From: JBBAAW01 sp964574405
GTDB lineage: Bacteria; Patescibacteriota; WWE3; UBA101185; UBA10185
Direction of reading: 5' to 3'
Length of the DNA: 31,959 nt
Assembly: GCA_964574405.1 (NCBI GenBank)
Contig: CAZNNN010000005.1
Location: 1-31,959, forward strand
The translations under genes were made by a program, and so were the position numbers. Shown piece after piece: positions 15,096-21,255 of this stretch. The notes beneath the pieces are model-generated. The model did not search any database and had not been told where the DNA came from. It saw only the letters and a program-made list of their open reading frames with translations. The stretch's first letter is position 1. Each line of letters starts with the position of its first letter.

Positions 15096-16385
15096 TTAAC
15101 CAAAAAACTCGGAAGCGGTAATAAGCTTAACCCCCGCGGGCATTGTAAACAACTTAGGTTTTTCCAGTACTATAAGGTTAAAATTTGAGCAGTTAAGCGT
15201 ATCTCCAGCTTTAGTAAAAGTGCGTAGCTCTCTGACCTGTGTTTCCTCGTCTGTTAAGTCGTAGCACACTTGATATAATGCGGTAACCTTGCCATCCTCC
15301 AAAACAGTAAAATCTATCTCATTATCCCTGTCGTCCTTATAATAATAGAGTGTTTCGTACATTTGAGCTAACTTATGAAACACCTTGTTTTCAAGAAGTC
15401 TGCCCATGTTTTTAGAAAATTTAGTTGACAGTGCCGTTAGAAAACCCGTATCCACAAAATACACTTTTCTAGGGTAATTAAGTTGATTTAAAATATTTTG
15501 ACTGTGGAAATAAAGTTCCTTCATAAAATAGGACGATTCTATGTAAGAAATATAATTGTCCACTGTGGTTTTACCAACCGGAATACCCATACCTTTAAGG
15601 GTGTTGTGCAATTTGGAAATAGTAACAGAGGTTGAATTAAGAAGTAGTTGCAAAAGCGTTTTTAGTAACATATCATTCTCAACCCCATGACGCTCAACTA
15701 TTTCCCTCTGCACCACAGTTTGATAATAAGTTTGGAGTAACTCCTGTTTTTTTTCCGGGGCAGTAAGAACCACTGCCGGCAAAGCCCCAAACACTAAATA
15801 CTCGTTAAAAAGATAACTAAACCTACCCGCCTCTTCTTTTACATACAGCAATTTGTTGTTATCCACCACCGCCTCTTTAAAACGCAAAAATTCTTTAAAA
15901 GAGAGGGGATCTACTTTTACTTCCAACGCTCTTCCTCTAAGCTCGGTGGGTAATTCGGAACTACTCATTTTGGATGAAGAACCAGTAATATATAATTGTA
16001 TCGACTCGGAATCAAGGATTCTGCGCACCCATTTGGACCAGTTTGGAACAAGTTGAAGCTCGTCTAAAAATAGATATTTAGGCTTTTTCCCAAAGGTGGC
16101 TTGTATTTCCGGAATAAGATCCGTAAGAATCTCCACGGTGGGATTAACAACGCGTTCGTCTTCAAAGTTAAGGTAAATAACTTCCTCACGAGAATGGGTT
16201 TCTAACAACCTCTCTATAGCCTCGTACACCAGATAGGTTTTTCCCACCCGCCTAAAGCCGGTTATTACCGTGGCAGTATTAGAGCCCGTCTGCGGTGAAA
16301 CATCCAACTGACTGTCCCTGCCTAGGGTCTCCGGAAGCTTTTTATCCCGCCATTCGTATAAAAGTGTCTTCAATAGCTGGTTCAT
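15096..16385 (-). CDS. AAA (AAA_14) / DUF4143 ATPase
   Basis: A 429-aa protein with the layout of the AAA_14-DUF4143 family. It has P-loop GFRRVGKT (43-50), Walker B YLFLDEL (104-110), a sensor-1-like YITGSS (132-137), a winged-helix middle region, and DUF4143 motif KVYFVDTGFLTALS (307-320). The PD-(D/E)XK-like end has NEIDF (355-359), but the usual EVK is replaced by QVCYD (372-376), so nuclease activity is doubtful. The cellular role of the family is not established; such genes are numerous and patchily distributed in CPR and archaea. It is a solo gene with a candidate leaderless promoter and a palindromic operator. It is the intact counterpart of the broken gene at 16-601. Confidence 0.9.
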   Translation of the reverse strand: MNQLLKTLLYEWRDKKLPETLGRDSQLDVSPQTGSNTATVITGFRRVGKTYLVYEAIERLLETHSREEVIYLNFEDERVVNPTVEILTDLIPEIQATFGKKPKYLFLDELQLVPNWSKWVRRILDSESIQLYITGSSSKMSSSELPTELRGRALEVKVDPLSFKEFLRFKEAVVDNNKLLYVKEEAGRFSYLFNEYLVFGALPAVVLTAPEKKQELLQTYYQTVVQREIVERHGVENDMLLKTLLQLLLNSTSVTISKLHNTLKGMGIPVGKTTVDNYISYIESSYFMKELYFHSQNILNQLNYPRKVYFVDTGFLTALSTKFSKNMGRLLENKVFHKLAQMYETLYYYKDDRDNEIDFTVLEDGKVTALYQVCYDLTDEETQVRELRTFTKAGDTLNCSNFNLIVLEKPKLFTMPAGVKLITASEFFG

Positions 16386-16412
16386 AGGACAAGAATACCA
16401 TGTTTTTGTCCT
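16386..16412. promoter_or_regulatory. Palindromic operator candidate over the ATPase promoter
   Basis: AGGACAA (16386-16392) and TTGTCCT (16406-16412) form a perfect 7-bp inverted repeat. The half-sites are 20 bp apart centre to centre, two helical turns. They cover the -10 box and the predicted transcription start, a good place for a dimeric repressor. The regulator is unknown. Confidence 0.5.
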
Positions 16413-16420
16413 GCGGGCAA
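16392..16420 (-). promoter_or_regulatory. Promoter of the DUF4143 ATPase gene
   Basis: On the minus strand: -35 TTGCCC (16420-16415), 17-bp spacer, -10 TATTCT (16397-16392) preceded by an extended -10 TGG. The -10 ends 6 nt before the ATG at 16385, and there is no Shine-Dalgarno. Confidence 0.5.
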
Positions 16421-16583
16421 GATGGTTTTAGGAGGTTTGTTTACTTTGTGTGTATAGGGATCCGAATATTCCCAGTCCCCCAATCTAAAGAATTGTATCT
16501 GTATTAAAGCGTACTGTATTACTTAATAGCGAATCCCGCCACTATGTTTTCCATAATACCTGCGCATCTATTGCATGTAGGTA

Positions 16584-16589
16584 TATAAT
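16584..16589 (+). promoter_or_regulatory. Consensus -10 box of the DUF3800 gene
   Basis: TATAAT ends 6 nt before the ATG at 16596. The upstream -35 is not recognisable. There is no Shine-Dalgarno, so a leaderless mRNA is likely. Confidence 0.45.
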
Positions 16590-16595
16590 AGCAAA

Positions 16596-17224
16596 ATGCT
16601 TGTGTTCATGGACGAATCAGGAGATCCTATACTTAAGAAAATTGGCGAGGGGTCTTCAAAATATTTTGTAATGGCGTGCGTAATTTTTTACAGCGATGCT
16701 GAAGCAGAGGTAACAGCAGATGCGCTAAAAAATCTTAAGAAAAATCTAAGATTTTCGGAAAGAACAGAATTCAAATTCAATGGATCCAGCCCCGATGTCA
16801 GAAAGAAATTTCTTGAAGCAACCTTAGGGTATAAATATCGCGTTAGAGCTATTGTTGTAGATAAAACCTTGATACACAGCAGAGAATTAATAGGCTCAAA
16901 AGACTCCTTTTATAATTATTTCATAAAGTTGCTACTGAAACACAACAGCGGAACATTGCTAAAGGCAAAAATAAGGCTGGATGGTGCGGAAATAGGTTAT
17001 TCAGAAGAAATTTATCAAGTTACTTAAAAAAGGAACTAAATTCCGGAAAAAGCAAGGTACTAGAGAACTTACGAATGGTGGATTCGCAAAGTAATATTCT
17101 AATTCAAATGGTCGACATGATTGCAGGTAGTATTAGAAGATCTTACGAGAAAGGAAAAACCGACCGTTTGGATTACAGAAAGATTATTAAAAACAAAATA
17201 GAAAATTGTTGGGAGTTTAAGTAG
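16596..17224 (+). pseudogene. DUF3800 family protein, frameshifted
   Basis: The first frame (16596-17027, 143 aa) starts LVFMDESGDPI, the N-terminal DESG motif of DUF3800, with family-like segments through AKIRLDGAEI. It then hits a premature stop. A second frame from about 16994 continues RLFRRNLSSYLKKELNSGKS and IQMVDMIAGSIRRSYE (the conserved Q-x-x-D-M/L-I-A-G end of DUF3800) to a stop at 17222-17224. Joining them needs a -1 shift near 16985-16996 and gives a normal-length protein. There is no classic slippery heptamer, so a mutation or sequencing error is more likely than programmed frameshifting. DUF3800 proteins have an RNase H-like fold and turn up in mobile and defence-rich regions; their activity is not settled. 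Confidence 0.8.
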
Positions 17225-17302
17225 AAAAAATCGACCTGCTTCCTATCTTGGATGTCCCAAGCACGCCACCATCCGGTAGCAGTTCGGAAAACAGGTCTTT
17301 GT
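17225..17302 (-). ncRNA. Candidate ~78-nt small RNA with three-way junction
   Basis: Read on the minus strand, the terminal stem is GACCTG (17297-17292) with CAGGTC (17238-17233), extended by TTCC/GGAA. Inside are two hairpins: CTACC-GGAT-GGTGG (one G-U pair) and CTTGG-GACAT-CCAAG. Six Ts (17230-17225) follow two bases after the terminal stem, as at an intrinsic terminator. A TTGACA promoter places the start near 17302, five bases before the stem. No open frame explains the sequence. It lies antisense-convergent to the end of the DUF3800 gene. It is not SRP RNA, tRNA or 6S by any motif I know. Alternatively it is only a terminator hairpin. Confidence 0.5.
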
Positions 17303-17308
17303 GAATAG

Positions 17309-17337
17309 ATACTTACACAATATGGTGGATATGTCAA
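17309..17337 (-). promoter_or_regulatory. Promoter of the candidate small RNA
   Basis: On the minus strand: TTGACA (17337-17332), exactly 17 bp, then AAGTAT (17314-17309). The -10 is weak (three of six) but is preceded by TGT, an extended -10. The predicted start near 17302 matches the 5' side of the RNA stem. Confidence 0.45.
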
Positions 17338-17348
17338 ATTTTATCCAC
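17325..17348. promoter_or_regulatory. Inverted repeat GTGGATA / TATCCAC around the -35 box
   Basis: GTGGATA (17325-17331) and TATCCAC (17342-17348) form a perfect 7-bp inverted repeat with a 10-bp spacer that contains the -35 TTGACA of the small-RNA promoter. TTATCCACT (17341-17349) matches eight of nine bases of the DnaA box TTATNCACA; the other arm matches seven. It may be an operator or a DnaA-responsive site. Confidence 0.5.
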
Positions 17349-17498
17349 TTTTGTTGCAGTCCAGTATAGTACACAATACAACGCAGATATTATAGTGTTT
17401 TAAGTTGTATTATTTTCTGCCAAGTTGAAAAAATGTGACGGCAAACAATAAGTCCCTGGCTACCCCGGACGGAGTAAACCGGCTTTATTAAATATGAT

Positions 17499-17825
17499 AT
17501 GTCTAATTATTATCTACGAAAATATGATTACCCGCTCTATTACCCTTACCTAGGTATAAGAACTAGAGGAGCATTAAGAGGACTGGCTGTTTTTAAACGA
17601 TATTGGTACGGACAACGGGTTGACCCACTACATTACCCCTATAACCCAAGAACCACGGATCAACAATTTTGTCGTGCCTATATGGCAAAAGGTGTATATA
17701 ACTGGCAATACTTTACCCATGAAACAAAAGACACCTACAACAAAGCAAGATACCCCACAAACATTACAGGCTACGCGAGGTACCTTAAAAAATATCTAAA
17801 AGCGCAGACGCAATACCGAACATAG
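17499..17825 (+). CDS. Small basic, Tyr-rich protein of unknown function
   Basis: A 108-aa protein, strongly basic and with an unusual number of Tyr and Arg residues (start MSNYYLRKYDYPLYYPYLG). Residues 47-105 have the spacing NPRTTDQQ, then VYNWQYFTHETKDTYNKAR, then TGYARYLKKYL. That resembles a small helical domain I associate with phage-related and CPR proteins (NPxTxxQQ, W, K-x-x-Y/W-N, GY). This likeness is from memory and weak. There is no signal peptide or membrane segment and no Shine-Dalgarno near the ATG. TATTAA and TATGAT lie just upstream. A degraded copy of its 3' end appears at 18800-18825. A DNA- or RNA-binding or structural role is possible. Confidence 0.65.
   Translation: MSNYYLRKYDYPLYYPYLGIRTRGALRGLAVFKRYWYGQRVDPLHYPYNPRTTDQQFCRAYMAKGVYNWQYFTHETKDTYNKARYPTNITGYARYLKKYLKAQTQYRT
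17798..17823 (+). repeat. 3'-end repeat, copy 1
   Basis: This 26-bp stretch covers the last codons of the 108-aa gene. It matches 18800-18825 at 22 of 26 positions, and all four differences are transitions. The repeats bracket the consensus promoter, the structured leader, the membrane-protein gene and the assembly gap. Confidence 0.5.
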
Positions 17826-17853
17826 ACAAGTTCCTACAACATAACTTATAGTC

Positions 17854-17882
17854 TTGACAGAATGAGCAATATAGGCTATAAT
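17854..17882 (+). promoter_or_regulatory. Perfect sigma-70 consensus promoter
   Basis: TTGACA (17854-17859), exactly 17 bp, TATAAT (17877-17882). All twelve consensus bases match with ideal spacing. Transcription would start near 17889-17890, directly before the first leader hairpin. Confidence 0.9.
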
Positions 17883-17888
17883 AACACC

Positions 17889-18102
17889 ACATGTAATGCC
17901 GATGAGGCACATCTAACGCCCTTATTGGCAATTCCATTTTCTTGTACTTTGATAACTTGCGGGTTGTTTATGGTTCACCTTTTTGTTGAGTGGGTAGCGC
18001 TTTGGGTATGATGGCTCTCGTACCTAAAACGCTATCCATTCGGAAGCCTCACATGCTAATTTAAGGTGTGGGAAGCCTCGACACAAAAAAGGAGTTAGTC
18101 AC
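17889..18102 (+). ncRNA. Structured 5' leader (or independent ncRNA)
   Basis: About 214 nt between the consensus promoter and the ATG at 18103. Hairpin 1: TGCCGATGAGG (17897-17907) with CCTTATTGGCA (17920-17930), 11 continuous pairs including two G-U. Hairpin 2: GGGTAGCG, TTT and GGGTA (17992-18008) pair with TACCT, AAA and CGCTATCC (18021-18037), with one C-A mismatch, two G-U pairs and a 12-nt loop. Hairpin 3: CTCACA (18048-18053) with TGTGGG (18067-18072). GGAAGCCTC occurs twice (18042-18050, 18071-18079). G-U pairs in long stems point to RNA structure. No T-run precedes the gene. A riboswitch, a protein-binding leader or a stable RNA are all possible; I recognise none. Confidence 0.5.
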
Positions 18103-18545
18103 ATGAAGAAGAATGTCATCCCCGCGGTTATGTTGTTCGGCCTTATCGCTGTAGTGGCAATCTTGCTGACCCTTCCCGGGGGCGGGAGCCTTCTACGCGA
18201 TATCGGGGTTGGAATCAGGTGGGTTAGCAACTTGTTGCTGACAATCCTGATCTTGGTGGTCTTCACCGTTGGGCCGTGGCTGGTTGGTGGACTGGCCTGG
18301 TCCTTGGTTAACACGATGCTGGAGAGAAGCGGAGCAAGCTGGCGTTGGCACTGGGTGTTTTTAGTTGCGACCGCCGCTCTACTCTTGCTGGGATGGCCGT
18401 ATCTGATCCAAGGGGTCGTCATGACCCCCGCAGACTGGACAAGCCGGTTTTTCTATCGGCTTGCAAACCAGAACGCGGGTCTCATGGTCTTTGAAGTGCC
18501 TCCCATCTGGTGGGGTGTGTACGCAAGCGCGGCGGGAGCGGTCAT
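18103..18545 (+). CDS. Membrane protein of unknown function, cut by the assembly gap
   Basis: At least 147 residues before the Ns. Hydrophobic segments lie at about 5-24, 43-66, 82-103 and 134 onward, so it is a polytopic inner-membrane protein. AAGGAG ends 8 nt before the ATG, a good Shine-Dalgarno, unlike most solo genes here. Base composition is clearly more GC-rich than the neighbours, and codons such as CTG, GGC and CCC are common. This suggests recent transfer or a mis-joined contig. I cannot assign a family. The end of the gene lies in or beyond the gap; reading through the Ns into the downstream sequence is not meaningful. Confidence 0.7.
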
Positions 18546-18645
18546 NNNNNNNNNNNNNNNNNNNNNNNNNNNNNNNNNNNNNNNNNNNNNNNNNNNNNNN
18601 NNNNNNNNNNNNNNNNNNNNNNNNNNNNNNNNNNNNNNNNNNNNN
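18546..18645. other. Assembly gap (100 Ns)
   Basis: Exactly 100 undetermined bases, the usual placeholder for a scaffold gap of unknown length. GC-rich coding sequence lies before it and AT-richer sequence after it, so true gap size and adjacency are uncertain. Confidence 0.98.
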
Positions 18646-18949
18646 ACATGCGTTGAGTTGAAGGTTGAAGTACAAGAAGTATGCGCCCGAAGGGAATGGG
18701 AAAGTATAACGAGCTCGCGAGTAATCGCAACTCTTTATTACAAAACCATTTCTGACGGGCGCATCTTCGTATCTGTAGTAAAAAACACAAAATGTATTCA
18801 AAAGCATAGGCGCGATACCGAACATGAGCCACCCTGAATTTACAGAATAATTCAAAAGTACACCAAAGGGTTTTACTGCAAAATAGCAAGATTTCTAATC
18901 TTTCATTCTTAAAGGGAATAGTTTCCGGTTTAGCTTTTTGGTATCAAGA
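18646..18949. other. Post-gap region with no convincing gene
   Basis: 304 bases. Open frames here are short and unlike any protein I know. The 3' repeat copy lies at 18800-18825. The region from about 18840 to 18949 is AT-rich and lies downstream (3') of the minus-strand gene at 18950; I see no clear terminator. Confidence 0.5.
18800..18825 (+). repeat. 3'-end repeat, copy 2 (degenerate)
   Basis: It matches 17798-17823 at 22 of 26 bases. In the matching frame it reads KA-stop-ARYRT-stop, against KAQTQYRT-stop in the intact gene; CAG has become TAG. It appears to be the worn 3' end of a second copy of the small basic protein gene whose body is lost or hidden in the gap. Confidence 0.45.
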
Positions 18950-20086
18950 TCACTCTTTAGCTTTATAACGCTCATCAATTATGCTGGACGCCGTAGCTAT
19001 TAACTCATCGTGTCCTCTCATTGCTCTGATATTCTGATTTAATGCGGGATCACCTACACCCATTTGTTCATTAAGATTTATATGCCTATCATCAAAACCC
19101 AGTAACGCGCCTTCCGTAGCCGATGTGTCTGCTGAACCTATCCCGTTTCTTTGCTGAAACTCTAATACAGCACCTGTCGGGGAACCTTCGTAATAAACCA
19201 CATGTTTAGGTCTCATATGCGGATTAACAGCAAAAAGAGACTCCCAGTAATCTTTGCTAGTAATCACATCTTTAGCCCTAGCCCATTGCGCGCCCGACTC
19301 ATTAATGGCGTGCAACAAAACTTCCTCGGAAAACTCTTGCTGATAGTGCATTTCAGATAGAAGCCTATTGCCTAAAGCCCATGCCGCATCTTCGCTAAAC
19401 CCGAGAGCTTGAAACTCGCCAGAAAATGTCTCTACTACCGTTCTTTCCAACCTTTCCTTCATCCAATAAGGGGCATCTTTATATTCTGCGAAGGTTTTTA
19501 CTACCGCTGATTCTTTATCATTTAAGATAGCTCCCCACCTTACAAAGGAGTCAACTAGAGCTGTATCTTCAACCATAACCCTTTTTGCCTTACCCCCATC
19601 TGTTACTGTTTCGGAGGCATATTTAGAACCTGTATTTCTGTCGACAAGAGTAGAACTTGGTAGAAAGACGACGCCCGCATCTATAGGTATTCCAGGATTT
19701 TCTATACTAGAAGGCCACATAAAAACATCGTTCCACTTCATTTCGCTTTGGGGTTTAGTGAAGTCCTTTTCCCAGCCGTTAAATGCAAAATCATGCTGTG
19801 AAGCCAGCGCGTCAGACGGATATATGAAAAATACTTCATTGTAAGTTTCGCCACCGTAGTACGAGTTTGCAACAACCTGTGCAGCAAAATGAACAGCTGT
19901 TTTATCTGGATAAGATGGAGCGCTTGCCAAAGAAAAGTGCAAGAGAGCATCCAACCTTTGCTTGGCGATATCAGCGTCTTCTGCCTGCAGTATCCAGCTT
20001 TCCATCCACTGCTCAACCGATTCCTTGTCCCTTCCCCTTAAACCGTGCAGGGCAAAAGGTGGTCTTAAAAGCCTCTCATCCTCCAT
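18950..20086 (-). CDS. Unknown protein, C-terminal part of a frameshift-split gene
   Basis: 378 aa from the ATG at 20086. I do not recognise a named family. The protein is soluble with no signal peptide or membrane helix. A block around residues 80-175 (VFFIYPSDALASQHDF, then NDVFMWPSS, then IPIDAGVVFLPSSTLVDRNTGSKY) looks like a compact enzyme-like or structural domain. Upstream of the ATG the same frame continues in sense as LHNGFVGV. The preceding gene, in the other frame, ends GGLQEF-STTALS. Removing two bases (TC) near 20107 would read GGLQEF-HNGFVGVMEDERLL and fuse both into about 631 aa. I therefore treat this as the second half of one gene. Confidence 0.7.
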   Translation of the reverse strand: MEDERLLRPPFALHGLRGRDKESVEQWMESWILQAEDADIAKQRLDALLHFSLASAPSYPDKTAVHFAAQVVANSYYGGETYNEVFFIYPSDALASQHDFAFNGWEKDFTKPQSEMKWNDVFMWPSSIENPGIPIDAGVVFLPSSTLVDRNTGSKYASETVTDGGKAKRVMVEDTALVDSFVRWGAILNDKESAVVKTFAEYKDAPYWMKERLERTVVETFSGEFQALGFSEDAAWALGNRLLSEMHYQQEFSEEVLLHAINESGAQWARAKDVITSKDYWESLFAVNPHMRPKHVVYYEGSPTGAVLEFQQRNGIGSADTSATEGALLGFDDRHINLNEQMGVGDPALNQNIRAMRGHDELIATASSIIDERYKAKE

Positions 20087-20847
20087 AACACCGACAAAGC
20101 CGTTGTGGAGAACTCCTGTAAACCGCCAGAGTGATAAACCATTGCATTATGGTCACGGAAACCCTGTCTGGTGACATGGGAAAGAAAATATGGATTTAAC
20201 CTACGCCACAAAGCCACATACTCATCCATAGAGAGACTTGATAAAAACTCGGGTGTTAGAAAACGCCTTTTTTCTTCATTAGTAAGAGGCTGTACTTCCA
20301 TTTTAGAGTAATAAGCCTCAACCAAGGTGGCAGTATCTGGCAAAGTCTCTTGCTCTTTTCTCAACGCCTCTAAAGTAGCCTCTATTTGATCTAATTCCTG
20401 CCCCAAGCTCTCTGCATTGGCTTGAGTTGCTACTAAGGTTTCTTGCAACGCACCAACACGCTTGTCTGACAAACCCAACACAGATTTAAGCCGAACGACT
20501 ACTGCCGACATTCTATCTGCTACGGCTACTTCAAGTTGCCTTTCAGATCCGATAACATCGGACAATTGCGTGGCCAGCTCGCCCCGCCTCACATTACCGG
20601 TGCTTATTTCTGCACTGGTATCTGAGCTTCTACGCCGTGTATCATGCAAAGCTGAGGCGGTTGAATCTCGTCCCGCTTGATCATATTTCTTAGAAATGGC
20701 GTGTGGATCTAACAATTCTCTTTTTATCTCGTCGAAGCTATAAGTTTCTTCATGACTCTGTGTTTCAAAAATAGCTGTAGCTGATTCCCCGGCATCAGAA
20801 CCCTGACTTTGAGACAAGCTTTCTAAAGATGTTATTGATCCTGACAT
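20065..20847 (-). CDS. Unknown coiled-coil protein, N-terminal part of a frameshift-split gene
   Basis: 260 aa, the first about 240 of which belong to the gene completed at 18950-20086. Residues 1-40 are Ser/Glu/Gln-rich. Residues about 85-175 are predicted coiled coil (QLEVAVADRMSAVVVRLKS, then LGQELDQIEATLEALRKEQE). The C-terminal PYFLSHVTRQGFRDHNAMVY precedes the frameshift, after which the frame runs off as STTALSVLWRMRGF and stops. The start has no Shine-Dalgarno but has a -10-like TATAAC 7 nt upstream. The function is unknown; I have a vague memory of similar large proteins in CPR genomes but cannot name them. Confidence 0.7.
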   Translation of the reverse strand: MSGSITSLESLSQSQGSDAGESATAIFETQSHEETYSFDEIKRELLDPHAISKKYDQAGRDSTASALHDTRRRSSDTSAEISTGNVRRGELATQLSDVIGSERQLEVAVADRMSAVVVRLKSVLGLSDKRVGALQETLVATQANAESLGQELDQIEATLEALRKEQETLPDTATLVEAYYSKMEVQPLTNEEKRRFLTPEFLSSLSMDEYVALWRRLNPYFLSHVTRQGFRDHNAMVYHSGGLQEFSTTALSVLWRMRGF

Positions 20848-20854
20848 ACTTAAT

Positions 20855-20893
20855 GTTATATAAAAACACGCTTACCTATATTTAGAATATAGG
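20855..20893 (-). promoter_or_regulatory. Promoter and inverted repeat upstream of the split gene
   Basis: -10 TATAAC (20860-20855) ends 7 nt before the ATG at 20847. The -35 position is covered by a perfect 8-bp inverted repeat, CCTATATT-TAG-AATATAGG (20875-20893), a possible operator. There is no good -35 hexamer. The 14-mer TTATATAAAAACAC that includes the -10 (20856-20869) recurs exactly at 20948-20961. Confidence 0.4.
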
Positions 20894-21048
20894 ATAACAA
20901 TAAAATAATAGCATAGAAATACACCACACAAAGAAAACACACAAAACTTATATAAAAACACTAACCAGTTATTTACAAGAGGTTACCCCTTGACAAAGGT
21001 TAAATGGCCCATAGTAAACTCCAAGTATGCGGAAGGAGGTGATTTAAC

Positions 21049-21195
21049 ATGGCTAGAGTTGTTGGATTTTTCCGTAGTAGAAACACGATAACTAAGGGTG
21101 TGATGTACTTTACCAAGGGTGATTATGTGGCGGCTGCACAAAAAACCTGGTGGAATACATACGGCGAGAGCCAAAAATCCGTAGTAAATGAGTAG
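21049..21195 (+). CDS. 48-aa protein with a very strong Shine-Dalgarno
   Basis: A small ORF: MARVVGFFRSRNTITKGVMY, then FTKGDYVAAAQKTWWNTYGE, then SQKSVVNE and stop TAG. AAGGAGGTGAT (21033-21043), nearly the full anti-Shine-Dalgarno complement, ends 5 nt before the ATG. TTGACA lies at 20990-20995 with TAAACT or TAGTAA as possible -10 boxes. The protein is basic (pI probably near 10) with no membrane helix; I know no family. It lies between the divergent split gene and the end of fusA, on the opposite strand to both. The strong ribosome-binding site makes real translation likely. Confidence 0.6.
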   Translation: MARVVGFFRSRNTITKGVMYFTKGDYVAAAQKTWWNTYGESQKSVVNE

Positions 21196-21255
21196 ATTGC
21201 TCTATTTTTGGGTAGATTTGGCTTGCAGTTGTGTAGATTTGGATAGTGTAAATGC

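Noticed and set aside
16985..16997. Programmed -1 frameshift in the DUF3800 gene
   Set aside because: No X-XXY-YYZ heptamer or stimulatory hairpin is evident; a simple indel is more likely.
17225..17302. SRP (4.5S) RNA
   Set aside because: AGGAAGCAG is present, but the GGAA tetraloop and its partner strand are not in the required arrangement, and the motif lies in the terminal stem.
18103..18837. A 244-codon protein reading through the Ns
   Set aside because: The frame across 100 placeholder Ns is arbitrary and the downstream sequence is not membrane-protein-like.
17499..18837. Complete prophage or conjugative element
   Set aside because: There is no integrase, capsid, portal, relaxase or transposase gene in the window.
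20983..21174. 63-codon minus-strand open frame
   Set aside because: It is antisense to the 48-aa ORF, which has a far better Shine-Dalgarno.
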